A stretch of 64,000 nt of DNA from an uncultured Oscillospiraceae bacterium (GCA_934464775.1 CAKSKG010000004.1:62001-126000); one strand, 5' to 3'; shown: positions 1-7,927, counted from the first letter of the stretch. Program-made: numbers and translations. The notes: generated from the letters alone by a model not told the origin.

Positions 1-99
1 GGAGGCGGTCATGCCCATGCGGCAGGCTGTGAGCTGGACTGCGCTCCCGATGAAGCACTGAAAATTATCGAAAAGACCTGTGCGGAAATGATAAATTAA
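1..99 (+). CDS. DHH/DHHA1 phosphoesterase, C-terminal end (NrnA-like), partial
   Basis: The reading frame is open from the first base and stops with TAA at 97-99. Its first residues are GGGHAHAAGCEL, the glycine-rich GGGHxxAAG motif that closes the DHHA1 domain of DHH phosphoesterases. NrnA-type members degrade nanoRNA and pAp; RecJ and cyclic-dinucleotide phosphodiesterases share the motif, so the exact member cannot be fixed from 32 residues. The hairpin at 158-185 probably ends its transcript. The N-terminal part lies outside the window. Confidence 0.8.
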   Translation, partial: GGGHAHAAGCELDCAPDEALKIIEKTCAEMIN

Positions 100-157
100 T
101 GATTCCTTTGATACAGCTTCACGAAAAAAGAATAATAGCCTTTTATCGGCAGATAAT

Positions 158-190
158 AAACCGTACGGAATACTCCGTGCGGTTTTGTTT
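158..190 (+). terminator. Rho-independent terminator after the DHHA1 gene
   Basis: A 12-bp stem (158-169 with 174-185, one G-T pair) has a 4-base loop and runs into a T-rich tract. It lies between the phosphoesterase stop and the first TSUP half-gene. Confidence 0.75.
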
Positions 191-208
191 TATTATGGAG
201 AAAAGAAT

Positions 209-562
209 ATGACAAAGAAATGTTCGGCGATGATCGGAGCGGCGGCAGGCTTTCTGAACGGACTGTTCGGTTCGGGCGGAGGTATAGCCGCAGTTCCGCT
301 GCTTGAAAAAAACGGCGTTGAAAAGAAAAAAGCCCATGCGGAAAGCGTGGCTCTGATAATGGTTCTTTCGGCAGTATCGGCGGTGATATACGGCTTTAAG
401 AACAGAGAGCTTTTCGGCAGTGAGCTTGTTTATATAATTCCCGCAGGACTTGTGGGAGCGGGGATAGGTGCAAAGATGATGAAGAAAATGCCTGTAAGGA
501 TACTGAAAAAAATATTCGGCGTGCTGCTTATCGGGGCAGGGGTGAGAATGCTGTGGCGATGA
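209..562 (+). CDS. TSUP (TauE/SafE) family membrane protein, first half-length gene
   Basis: A 117-residue hydrophobic protein. ATG at 209 was chosen over an upstream TTG because GGAG at 197-200 sits 8 bases before it. The N-terminal stretch GFLNGLFGSGGGIAAVP is the signature of the TSUP/TauE-SafE superfamily (anion exporters and importers). Three to four membrane segments are visible. Usual family members have about 250 residues made of two such repeats; this gene encodes only one. The other repeat is the next gene, overlapping at the stop codon, so the two products probably assemble into one transporter. The substrate cannot be told; sulfite, sulfonates and other anions are known for the family. 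Confidence 0.8.
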   Translation: MTKKCSAMIGAAAGFLNGLFGSGGGIAAVPLLEKNGVEKKKAHAESVALIMVLSAVSAVIYGFKNRELFGSELVYIIPAGLVGAGIGAKMMKKMPVRILKKIFGVLLIGAGVRMLWR

Positions 563-906
563 TGTGCATAGCCGCTCTTGTGACGGGATTTCTTGCGTCG
601 CTGGGTGTGGGCGGCGGAATGATACTCATTCTTTATATGACGGTATGGGGAGGATACAGCCAGCTCCATGCCCAGGGAGTGAATCTGATATTTTTTCTGC
701 CCATTGCCCTGCTTTCGGTCATCATACACCGAAAGAACGGACTTATCGAACTGAAAGAGCTTGTCCCTGCGATGATAACGGGAGCGGTATCGGCTGTGAT
801 CGGCAGTCTTGCGGCGGAATATATCGGCTCGGAGCTGCTGGGAAAATTCTTTGCCGTATTTATCATTGCTCTCGGCATAAGGGAGTTTTTTAGGAAAAGT
901 AAGTGA
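553..906 (+). CDS. TSUP (TauE/SafE) family membrane protein, second half-length gene
   Basis: A protein of about 117 residues that starts at GTG 553 or ATG 559, the latter overlapping the previous stop as ATGA. A purine-rich GGGGTGAG at 539-546 fits the GTG. The motif GFLASLGVGGGMILI mirrors the glycine motif of the preceding gene, as expected for the second internal repeat of TauE/SafE transporters. Three to four membrane helices are visible. The coupling suggests translation together with the first half and a heteromeric transporter. It ends only 6 bases from the convergent AraC gene, with no terminator visible between them. Confidence 0.8.
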   Translation: MAMMCIAALVTGFLASLGVGGGMILILYMTVWGGYSQLHAQGVNLIFFLPIALLSVIIHRKNGLIELKELVPAMITGAVSAVIGSLAAEYIGSELLGKFFAVFIIALGIREFFRKSK

Positions 907-912
907 CCGTAT

Positions 913-1794
913 CTAATTTCCGCTTCTTTTAAGGCGGTACTGCTTGGGGGTAACGCCTTTTATCTTTTTAAAGGTCTTGATAAGGTGACTGCAATCGGAA
1001 AATCCTGTTTCCTGACTGATATAGTTAAGATCGTGAGATGTGAACAGCAGCATATCCTCAGCCTTGCATATCCTGATAAATTCGATATATTCCTTGCAGG
1101 ATTTACCGTAAAATTCGCGGAACTGTTTTGCAAAATAGGAATAGCTCATTCCGCAGCGCTTTGCAAGATCTTCAACTGTGAGATTATCCGATGAATGGGC
1201 GTCGATATATTCCGTAACGGAACGGATAGATTCGCCTGCCGATTCATCGGCGTTTTCACTGATATTATCCGTGCTGAATCCCATGCTCTGCCATATGCGG
1301 AGAATATCCATCATAAGAATGCAGAGGTGGGAATGCATCATAAGATCATAGCCGTAGTCACGGTGGGTTATCTCATATATAAGGCGGAAAAAAATTCCTT
1401 TGCTGCGTTCATGCTCATAGCTGTCCGCAGTAAAAAGCACGGGGCAGTGTTCGTTTCCCCGTGCGGCACGGAAAATAGTGCGGAGCTTCGGAGTATAGCT
1501 GTTGGATATCACAAGTCGGCTTATATCGAATTTTACAACGCAGTAGCTCAGCGGAGCGTTTGTTGTGTTGTATATCGCATGGACGGCTTCTGGGTGAAAC
1601 AGCACCATGTCATCGGCTTCCGCAGAATAATCCTTTCCGTCGCAGGTGATAAGTGCGTGACCCTCAAGTATATATATTGTCTCGGCATAATAGTGCCAGT
1701 GAGGGTGAACGGGCATAGAGTTTTTGTCCGATGAATAAAGAAATGCCTCATAGGGCGTGTTCATAGTGTCTGAATATTCATACAGATACTGCAT
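913..1794 (-). CDS. AraC family transcriptional regulator with cupin sensor domain
   Basis: A 293-residue protein. Residues 1-140 form an AraC-type cupin ligand domain containing HPHWH and later FHPEAVHAIYN. Residues 190-290 form the double helix-turn-helix of AraC/XylS proteins, with LAKRCGMSYSYFAKQFREF and a second helix pair ending KKIKGVTPKQYR. Such regulators usually sense a sugar or other small molecule and activate neighbouring catabolic genes. It diverges from the metallo-hydrolase/glycosidase pair starting at 1932, which is its most likely target. The 137-base AT-rich gap between them would hold both promoters, but I could not assign convincing -35 and -10 boxes there. Confidence 0.88.
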   Translation of the reverse strand: MQYLYEYSDTMNTPYEAFLYSSDKNSMPVHPHWHYYAETIYILEGHALITCDGKDYSAEADDMVLFHPEAVHAIYNTTNAPLSYCVVKFDISRLVISNSYTPKLRTIFRAARGNEHCPVLFTADSYEHERSKGIFFRLIYEITHRDYGYDLMMHSHLCILMMDILRIWQSMGFSTDNISENADESAGESIRSVTEYIDAHSSDNLTVEDLAKRCGMSYSYFAKQFREFYGKSCKEYIEFIRICKAEDMLLFTSHDLNYISQETGFSDCSHLIKTFKKIKGVTPKQYRLKRSGN

Positions 1795-1931
1795 TGATAT
1801 CAGTCCTTTTATGTGCTGTAAAAATAGATTTGTACGATTTTTTGACGAATATTATTATAGCACCGCAGGCTGAAATATTATATATTATAATTATAAGTTT
1901 TGATTAATAATTATGCTGCGGAGAAAATGCA

Positions 1932-2729
1932 ATGAAACTGAAAATGCTTGGCACAGGCCATGCGCTTGTTACCGAATGCTACAATACCTGCTTTGTTGTC
2001 TGCGACAATGACAGATATTTTCTTGTTGACGGCGGAGGCGGCAGTGAGATACTGCACAGATTAAAGCTTGCCGATATAAATGTCAATGATATACATGAGA
2101 TGTTCGTTACCCATAAGCATATCGACCATATAATGGGCATGATATGGCTGATAAGAGTGATATGCACGGGCATGAAAAAGGGTACATATAAAGGCGATGC
2201 CAATATTTACGCCCATGAGGAAGTGATATCGCTGCTGGACGATATGGCGCATAAGCTGCTCCAGCCAAAGGAAACGGCATTTATCGGCGACAGGCTTCAT
2301 CTTGTGACGGTGACGGACGGCGAAACAAGGAATATCATCGGCAGAGATGTGACATTTTTTGATATTCATTCCACAAAGGCAGAGCAGTTCGGCTTCTGCA
2401 TGGATATCGGCGGAGAAAAGCTTACCTGCTGCGGTGATGAGCCTTATAACGAGTGCGAAAGAGAATATGCGGAAAACAGCAAATGGCTGCTTCATGAAGC
2501 ATTTTGTCTTTATTCGCAGGCTGATGTTTTTTCGCCCTATGAAAAGCATCATTCCACGGTAAAGGACGCCTGTGAGCTGGCGGAGAGACTCAATATCCCC
2601 AATCTTGTTCTGTATCATACCGAGGACAAAAACATAGAGCGCCGCAGAGAGCTTTACACGGCGGAGGGAAAGCAGTATTACAGCGGCAGGCTGTATGTTC
2701 CCGACGATCTTGACGAAATAGAAATATAG
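1932..2729 (+). CDS. Metallo-beta-lactamase-fold hydrolase (RNase Z-like)
   Basis: A 265-residue MBL-fold protein. It has the dinuclear zinc motif HKHIDH at residues 61-66 and further probable ligands in CCGDEP, LLHEAF and LYHTED. This order matches the RNase Z/arylsulfatase branch rather than the beta-lactamases. The substrate is unknown. GGAG at 1920-1923 precedes the ATG by 8 bases. The gene is 11 bases upstream of the glycosidase-like gene, so the two are probably co-transcribed under the divergent AraC regulator. A role in carbohydrate or phosphoester metabolism is inference from that context. Confidence 0.8.
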   Translation: MKLKMLGTGHALVTECYNTCFVVCDNDRYFLVDGGGGSEILHRLKLADINVNDIHEMFVTHKHIDHIMGMIWLIRVICTGMKKGTYKGDANIYAHEEVISLLDDMAHKLLQPKETAFIGDRLHLVTVTDGETRNIIGRDVTFFDIHSTKAEQFGFCMDIGGEKLTCCGDEPYNECEREYAENSKWLLHEAFCLYSQADVFSPYEKHHSTVKDACELAERLNIPNLVLYHTEDKNIERRRELYTAEGKQYYSGRLYVPDDLDEIEI

Positions 2730-2740
2730 GAGGACTCCCC

Positions 2741-3679
2741 ATGGATTACATAAAAGGAATGACATTTGCTCCCTTTGCGGGAAAAGGCACATTCGAGCGT
2801 GCGGAATCCTTCCGCAGTCTTGATACCCTGAAAGAAGCAACGGGAGCGGACTTCATTATCCTTGTTCCCAACGGACTTCAGGACACGCCCCAGTCGGAGG
2901 AGATAGACTATACATCTCCCGCAACCATGTCCGATGTCGAGCTTATACATATGATAGAATATATCCACAGTCTCGGAATGAGGGCTGCGATCAAGCCCAC
3001 CGTGAACTGCAAGAACGGCACATGGAGAGCGCATATAAACTTTTTTGACAAGGACGTTCCCTGCGAGCCTAAGTGGAGCTGCTGGTTCAAATCATATACG
3101 GAATTTCAGCTGCACTATGCGGAGATAGCCGAGAAAACGGGCTGTGAGATGTTTATTGCAGGCTGTGAAATGGTGATGTCCGAGCGCAGGAGCGAGCAGT
3201 GGCGTAAGCTTATTGCCGATATAAAGTCGGTTTACAGCGGACCTGTTTCATACAATACCGACAAGTATCAGGAGGACAATATCGACTGGTGGGACTGCGT
3301 TGATGTGATATCCTCCAGCGGATATTATCCGATAGACAACTGGGAGGAGCAGCTTGACAGGATAGAAGCTGTTGTGAAAAAATACAACAAGCCGTTTTTC
3401 TTTGCGGAGGCAGGCTGTATGTCCGCAAAGGGTTCGGCAGCCGTTCCCAATGACTGGAGCATTCGGGGAGAGGTGTGTCTTGAAGAACAGGCAGAATGGT
3501 ACCGCACGATGATGTCCGCCTGCGCAAAAAGAAGCTGGTGCGGCGGAATGGCTTTCTGGAGCTGGACAGCAAGGCTGAACAATGCGGCAGCCTATAAGCA
3601 TGACGGCAGCTATGAGATATACGGAAAACCTGCGGCGGACGCAGTAAAAGAATATTATGGAAGTATAAAAGCAGAATAA
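2741..3679 (+). CDS. GH113-like (clan A) TIM-barrel glycoside hydrolase
   Basis: A 312-residue intracellular protein without a signal peptide. Its pattern is that of a clan A beta/alpha barrel. IAGCEM (Glu143) at the end of strand 4 would be the acid/base, and FFFAEAG (Glu223) at the end of strand 7 the nucleophile. Tryptophans near the C-terminus (MAFWSWTARLNN) fit a sugar-binding cleft. I read it as related to family GH113, where beta-mannanases and mannosidases are known. Lack of secretion suggests that it acts on imported oligosaccharides. A strong GGAGG precedes ATG 2741. The family call is fairly secure for the fold and less so for the substrate. Confidence 0.65.
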   Translation: MDYIKGMTFAPFAGKGTFERAESFRSLDTLKEATGADFIILVPNGLQDTPQSEEIDYTSPATMSDVELIHMIEYIHSLGMRAAIKPTVNCKNGTWRAHINFFDKDVPCEPKWSCWFKSYTEFQLHYAEIAEKTGCEMFIAGCEMVMSERRSEQWRKLIADIKSVYSGPVSYNTDKYQEDNIDWWDCVDVISSSGYYPIDNWEEQLDRIEAVVKKYNKPFFFAEAGCMSAKGSAAVPNDWSIRGEVCLEEQAEWYRTMMSACAKRSWCGGMAFWSWTARLNNAAAYKHDGSYEIYGKPAADAVKEYYGSIKAE

Positions 3680-3703
3680 AATGTTCTGCCTGAGGTGAGC
3701 AAT

Positions 3704-3889
3704 ATGGCAAAGAATACATCGGCCAGATCAATAAACAAATATATGAACAAGACCTATGACAAGCTTGTGGTTCTGCTTAAAAAGGGCGAAAAGGAAAAGC
3801 TCCGTGCGTACTGCGAGGCTCACGGAACAAGTATGTCAAAGCTTGCGGCAGACCTGCTCAAAAAGGTCATGGAGGAATCGGAATCTTGA
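3704..3889 (+). CDS. Small ribbon-helix-helix protein (Arc/CopG-like)
   Basis: A 61-residue basic protein starting MAKNTSARS. ATG 3704 is preferred over GTG 3695 because GAGGTGAG at 3692-3699 lies just upstream. A short strand (KTYDKLVVLL) is followed by two helices with KLRAYCEAHGTSMSKLAADLLKKVM, the arrangement of Arc/CopG ribbon-helix-helix DNA-binding proteins. Antitoxins often have this fold, but no toxin-like gene is adjacent. It follows the glycosidase by 24 bases and could be co-transcribed. The promoter of the next gene overlaps its stop codon. Confidence 0.65.
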   Translation: MAKNTSARSINKYMNKTYDKLVVLLKKGEKEKLRAYCEAHGTSMSKLAADLLKKVMEESES

Positions 3890-3914
3890 CAGAATCACGA
3901 CGCTGATATATAAT
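3886..3914 (+). promoter_or_regulatory. Promoter of the alcohol dehydrogenase gene
   Basis: TTGACA (3886-3891) and TATAAT (3909-3914) are separated by 17 bases. The -35 box includes the TGA stop codon of the ribbon-helix-helix gene. Confidence 0.75.
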
Positions 3915-3987
3915 ATGTTTATGCGGTATGCTGCTTCAATCAAATGGGGCGGCATATCTTTGTAATACGGAAAGGAATGTTTTGGCA

Positions 3988-5163
3988 ATGAATGATTTTA
4001 CATATCTTAATCCAACAAAGATAATTTTCGGAAAGGACACCGATCCTCAGATCGGAAAGGAATGCGCCGCTTACGGAAAGACTCTCATAATTTACGGCGG
4101 CGGTTCGGCGGAGAGAAGCGGTCTGCTGGACAGAGTGAGAAAGTCTCTTGATGCTGCGGGAGTTCAGCACTGTGAAATGGGCGGTGTAAAGCCCAATCCC
4201 AGACTTGATTTTGTCTATAAAGCCATTGAAAAGATCCGCAGCGAGGATATAAAGCTGATACTGGCAGTAGGAGGCGGCTCCGTTATCGACACCGCAAAGG
4301 CAGCTTCGACGGGAGCGGTGTATGACGGCGATGTATGGGATTTCTTCATGAAAAAGGCTTCTCCCAAGGGACATATCCCCGTTGGAACAGTCCTGACAAT
4401 ACCTGCGGCAGGCTCTGAAAGCTCATCTTCCTCAGTAATTACAAAGGAAGAGACTAATGACAAGCGCAGCCTTACATCGGATCATCACTATCCTGTATTC
4501 TCGGTGCTGAATCCCGTGAATACATTCTCACTGCCTGCATATCAGATCGCCTGCGGAGCTTCGGATATGCTTGCGCATCTTATGGAGAGATACTTTGTGA
4601 ATGTCAGGAGCTGCGACGTGACGGACAGACTTATCGAGGCGGACGCTCAGACCGTGATAAAATATGCTCCGCTGACTATAGCCGAGCCTGAAAATTACGA
4701 TTACCGTGCAGAGATAATGTGGGCAGCCACAGTTGCGCATAACGGATTCCTTGATCTCGGCAGAGGCGAGGGCGGCAGAGGCGGCGACTGGGCTTCTCAT
4801 CAGATCGAGCATCAGCTTTCCGCATATTATGATATCGCCCACGGTGCGGGACTTGCAATAATTTTCCCTGCATGGATAAAATATGTTTCAAGAACAAATC
4901 CCGATAAAATAATTCAGTTCGGCAGACAGGTTTTCGGAGTGAATGAAGCCGATAAGCAGCAGGCTGTGAACAAAACTGCCGAAGCGCTGGAGAATTTCTC
5001 AAAGTCCATCGGAATGCCCACACGTCTTTCTGAGATCGGCATAGGCAGGGAAAAATTTGCGGAAATGGCTGACAAGGCCTGCGCCTGCAAGAATTATGAT
5101 CTTGGAGTTTATGTAAAGCTTACTCCCGCAGATGTTGAAGAGATATATAATATTGCTTACTGA
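3988..5163 (+). CDS. Iron-containing (group III) alcohol dehydrogenase, butanol dehydrogenase type
   Basis: A 391-residue cytoplasmic enzyme starting MNDFTYLNPTKIIFG, typical of NAD(P)H-dependent butanol/aldehyde reductases of the BdhA/YugJ group. The nucleotide motif GGGSVIDTAK is at about residues 95-104. Iron ligands are expected in SDMLAHLMERYF and in the two histidine-bearing segments ASHQIEHQLS and DIAHGAGLA. It reduces aldehydes to alcohols during fermentation. AAAGGA at 3971-3976 is 11 bases before ATG 3988; an in-frame TTG at 3982 is an alternative start. It has its own consensus promoter and is separate from the fur gene, which also has its own. Confidence 0.9.
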   Translation: MNDFTYLNPTKIIFGKDTDPQIGKECAAYGKTLIIYGGGSAERSGLLDRVRKSLDAAGVQHCEMGGVKPNPRLDFVYKAIEKIRSEDIKLILAVGGGSVIDTAKAASTGAVYDGDVWDFFMKKASPKGHIPVGTVLTIPAAGSESSSSSVITKEETNDKRSLTSDHHYPVFSVLNPVNTFSLPAYQIACGASDMLAHLMERYFVNVRSCDVTDRLIEADAQTVIKYAPLTIAEPENYDYRAEIMWAATVAHNGFLDLGRGEGGRGGDWASHQIEHQLSAYYDIAHGAGLAIIFPAWIKYVSRTNPDKIIQFGRQVFGVNEADKQQAVNKTAEALENFSKSIGMPTRLSEIGIGREKFAEMADKACACKNYDLGVYVKLTPADVEEIYNIAY

Positions 5164-5180
5164 TATTTTCAGATGTGCCC

Positions 5181-5209
5181 TTGACAAATAATATTAAATA
5201 GTATATAAT
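5181..5209 (+). promoter_or_regulatory. Promoter of the Fur-family regulator gene
   Basis: TTGACA (5181-5186), a 17-base spacer and TATAAT (5204-5209): a full consensus sigma-A promoter. An inverted repeat TTGATA (5211-5216) / TATCAA (5228-5233) follows in the start region and may be an operator. Confidence 0.8.
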
Positions 5210-5247
5210 ATTGATAATGTATATTTATATCAAGGAAAGGGTCTGCT

Positions 5248-5670
5248 ATGAATAATCCCTCTTCAAACAGTGAACGCAATACAATGCAGAAAAGTATTAT
5301 CCTCCAGACGGTGCGTGATATGTATAATCACCCTACGGCGGATATGGTATATGAAAAGGTCCACGATAATTACCCCACCATAAGCAAGGCTACGGTTTAC
5401 CGTGTGCTGAACCAGCTTTCCGCAAAGGGTGATATCCTGAAAATACCCGTTCCCAGCGGAGCGGACTGCTACGATCACCGCATCGACGCACATTATCATA
5501 TAAGATGCAAAGAATGCGGAGCGGTGGCAGATGTGGTGATGTCTGTTATAAAGCAGGTGCAGGAGCCTGAAAAATACATTAAGGACAGCTGCGGCTACCG
5601 CATAACGGGCAGCAGTCTGATATTTGAGGGCATATGCCCCGAATGCCTCGGTGCGGAATCGGGAAAATGA
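5248..5670 (+). CDS. Fur family metalloregulator, PerR-like
   Basis: A 140-residue protein. An N-terminal winged helix carries the recognition helix KATVYRVLNQL. A C-terminal dimerisation domain has the pair CKEC ... CPEC that binds structural zinc in Fur/PerR proteins. The segment CYDHRIDAHYHIRC supplies the histidines and aspartates of the regulatory metal site. PerR senses peroxide through iron; Fur senses iron. The sequence is closer to PerR by eye, but that is not certain. The promoter followed by a symmetric element suggests autoregulation. The dUTPase gene follows after 13 bases and is probably in the same transcript. Confidence 0.85.
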   Translation: MNNPSSNSERNTMQKSIILQTVRDMYNHPTADMVYEKVHDNYPTISKATVYRVLNQLSAKGDILKIPVPSGADCYDHRIDAHYHIRCKECGAVADVVMSVIKQVQEPEKYIKDSCGYRITGSSLIFEGICPECLGAESGK

Positions 5671-5683
5671 AAGGAAAGAGCCG

Positions 5684-6187
5684 ATGAATAGGATAGCGGA
5701 ATTTAAAAAAGTCAGCAGAGAGCAGTTTGAGGAGGCAGTAAATGCAAATCCTCTGTTCGGCGGAATGGCTGACGCTTATGACAGCATAAAGCTGCCCGTC
5801 AGAGCGACTGTGGGTTCGGCAGGATATGATTTTTACAGCCCCTTTGATATCACTCTCAAGGTCGGAGAAACGGCGCTTATCCCTACGGGCATACGTGCAA
5901 GGATAGACAACGGCTGGGTTCTTGCGGTGTTTCCCAGAAGCGGACTCGGCTTCAAGTTCCGCATTCAGCTTGACAATACCGTCGGAATAATCGACAGCGA
6001 TTATTACGGCTCCTCCAACGAGGGACACATCATGATAAAGATAACCAATGACGGCAGGCAGGGAAAAGAAGCTGTCATCAAGGCAGGTCAGGGCTTTGCC
6101 CAGGGAATTTTTCTTCCTTTCGGCATAACCGTTGACGACAGTGCAGATCAGGTCCGTGACGGCGGATTCGGTTCAACAACAAAGTAA
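5684..6187 (+). CDS. dut: dUTP diphosphatase
   Basis: A 167-residue trimeric-type dUTPase, which hydrolyses dUTP to dUMP and pyrophosphate and keeps uracil out of DNA. Family motifs appear in order: GSAGYDF (motif 1), PRSGLGFK (motif 2), GIIDSDYYG (motif 3), a motif 4 in KAGQGFAQGIF, and the C-terminal GGFGSTTK that closes over the nucleotide. The N-terminal 25 residues extend beyond the core, as in several Bacillota homologues. ATG 5684 follows AAGGAAAG. A dCMP deaminase gene at 51400-51891 would supply dUMP by another route. Confidence 0.93.
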   Translation: MNRIAEFKKVSREQFEEAVNANPLFGGMADAYDSIKLPVRATVGSAGYDFYSPFDITLKVGETALIPTGIRARIDNGWVLAVFPRSGLGFKFRIQLDNTVGIIDSDYYGSSNEGHIMIKITNDGRQGKEAVIKAGQGFAQGIFLPFGITVDDSADQVRDGGFGSTTK

Positions 6188-6192
6188 TACGG

Positions 6193-6228
6193 ATTCCGAA
6201 GCATTTATCGGTGCTTCGGAATTTTTTG
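6193..6228 (+). terminator. Terminator after dut
   Basis: Perfect 11-bp stem (6193-6203 with 6212-6222), 8-base loop, then a run of Ts. Confidence 0.9.
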
Positions 6229-6298
6229 TTTATCGGCTTGAAAACATCGGGCGGATATGCTATAATAAATGTATTATTTTGATTCGGAGTGATGATCT

Positions 6299-7021
6299 TT
6301 GACGGAGCTTTCCTATGAAAAACTGAAAAACGGCTGTGAGATAGCCGTCACAAAGGAGCATACCTTTGGAACGGACGCTTTTCTGCTGGCGGATTTTGCG
6401 GCAGTCCGTCATAAGGATACGGTGTGCGATCTTGGCACGGGCTGCGGAATAATCGCAATACTTATGAAGCTCCGCTATGAGCCTGCGGCAGTCTACGGAG
6501 TGGATATCCAGCCACAGGCGATAGAGCAGTTCAATATGAGCGTTGAAAGATCGTCGCTGGACAGGATATATCCAATATGTGCCGACCTGAAGGATATCGC
6601 TTCGGCAGGCATTCCCATGGGAAGTTTGGACTGTGTGACCTGCAATCCGCCCTATAAGGCAGCAAAGGCAGGGATTGAAAGTGAAATGACGGCTCAGAAG
6701 ATAGCCCGTCATGAGATACTGTGCAATATAAATGATGTATGTACAGCTGCCGCCAAGCTGCTGAAATTCGGAGGAAAGCTCTGCATATGCAATCGTCCCG
6801 AGCGGCTTGCGGACGTTATCTCGGCGATGAAGAGCAATAATATCGAGCCGAAAACGCTGCGTTTTGTATCAAAGACACCCGATGACGCTCCGTGGCTGTT
6901 TCTTATCGAGGGAAAAAAGGGCGGCAAGCCGTTTATGAATGTTATGCCGCAGCTTTATATGAACTGCGGGGGCGGAGTTTCGGAAGAGCTTCGTGCGATA
7001 TACGGTCATACAGAGCCGTAA
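6299..7021 (+). CDS. TrmN6-like tRNA1(Val) adenine N6-methyltransferase
   Basis: A 240-residue class I SAM methyltransferase. The SAM motif is DLGTGCGII at about residues 43-51 and the catalytic CNPPYKA at about 117, the NPPY signature of N6-adenine methyltransferases. The order and length match the YfiC/TrmN6 group, which modifies A37 of tRNA1(Val). The start is taken as TTG 6299 because GGAGTGAT (6285-6292) lies 6 bases upstream and residues from MTELSYEKL match the family start. It is followed by rsmI with 16 bases between the genes, a pairing common in Bacillota. Confidence 0.85.
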   Translation: MTELSYEKLKNGCEIAVTKEHTFGTDAFLLADFAAVRHKDTVCDLGTGCGIIAILMKLRYEPAAVYGVDIQPQAIEQFNMSVERSSLDRIYPICADLKDIASAGIPMGSLDCVTCNPPYKAAKAGIESEMTAQKIARHEILCNINDVCTAAAKLLKFGGKLCICNRPERLADVISAMKSNNIEPKTLRFVSKTPDDAPWLFLIEGKKGGKPFMNVMPQLYMNCGGGVSEELRAIYGHTEP

Positions 7022-7037
7022 GGAAAGGATTTTTAAT

Positions 7038-7871
7038 ATGAGCGGAAAGTTATATATAGTGGGCACGCCTATCGGAAATATGGGCGACATGACATACAGG
7101 GGAGTTGAGGCACTCGAAAAGGTCGATTTTATCTGTGCCGAGGACACAAGGGTTTCGGTGAAGCTGCTGAATTATTTCAATATAAAAAAGCCGCTGGTAA
7201 GCTATCATGAGCATTCGGCGCGTTCGGTCAGCGAGAGCATTGTAAACAGGATCGAGGCAGGTGAAAACTGCGCCGTTGTCACCGATGCGGGAATGCCCTG
7301 CATCTCCGACCCGGGCGAGGATCTTGTTAAAATGTGCGCCGAAAGAGGAATAAAAACGGAGGTAGTCCCGGGACCTACGGCTGCGGCATCGGCAGTGGCG
7401 GTCAGCGGACTTTCCACTTCAAGATTTGCCTTTGAGGGATTTTTGTCGGTGACGAAGAAGCAGCGCTATGCACATCTTGAAAGCGCCGCAAAGGACACTC
7501 ACACGCTGGTGTTCTATGAAGCGCCTCACAAGCTGCTGGATACGCTCCGTGATATGCTGAAATATTTTGGGAATAGGCGGATATCGGTCTGCCGTGAGCT
7601 TACCAAAATTCATGAAGAGGTTATACGCACAGATCTTGAGGGCGCAGTTTCATATTTTGAGGAAAATCCGCCGAGAGGGGAGTTCGTTCTGGTTATCGAG
7701 GGCTATCAGCCCCCCGAGCTCCGAGATGAGATAACCCTTGACGAAGCGGTGGAGCAGGCAAGAAAGCTTGTGGAAAGCGGCATGAAACCAACAGAAGCCA
7801 GCAAGGAAGCTGCAAAAATGACGGGATACCACAAGGGCGAGATATATTCCGCACTTATAAATAATCTTTGA
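7038..7871 (+). CDS. rsmI: 16S rRNA (cytidine1402-2'-O)-methyltransferase
   Basis: A 277-residue tetrapyrrole-methylase-fold enzyme. It contains the family start LYIVGTPIGNMGDMTYR, the segment CAEDTR, and VTDAGMPCISDPG followed by VVPGPTAAASAVAVSGL. RsmI methylates the ribose of C1402 in the decoding centre of 16S rRNA. ATG 7038 is preferred, with AAGGAAAGGA at 7020-7029 just upstream. It is co-transcribed with the TrmN6-like gene, and a strong hairpin ends the unit. Confidence 0.93.
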   Translation: MSGKLYIVGTPIGNMGDMTYRGVEALEKVDFICAEDTRVSVKLLNYFNIKKPLVSYHEHSARSVSESIVNRIEAGENCAVVTDAGMPCISDPGEDLVKMCAERGIKTEVVPGPTAAASAVAVSGLSTSRFAFEGFLSVTKKQRYAHLESAAKDTHTLVFYEAPHKLLDTLRDMLKYFGNRRISVCRELTKIHEEVIRTDLEGAVSYFEENPPRGEFVLVIEGYQPPELRDEITLDEAVEQARKLVESGMKPTEASKEAAKMTGYHKGEIYSALINNL

Positions 7872-7888
7872 TTTATGAAAGAAAATAT

Positions 7889-7927
7889 CGGACCGACTTC
7901 ATTTTCAGTCGGTCCGAATTTATTTTT
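7889..7927 (+). terminator. Terminator after rsmI
   Basis: Perfect 10-bp GC-rich stem (7889-7898 with 7907-7916), 8-base loop, followed by a T-rich tail. Confidence 0.85.

Noticed and set aside
2061..2840. Minus-strand frame of 259 codons over the MBL hydrolase gene
   Set aside because: The plus strand has a full MBL motif set; this frame crosses the gene boundary with no start signal.
3704..3889. Toxin-antitoxin module based on the ribbon-helix-helix protein
   Set aside because: No toxin-sized gene is adjacent: the neighbours are a glycosidase and an alcohol dehydrogenase with its own promoter.
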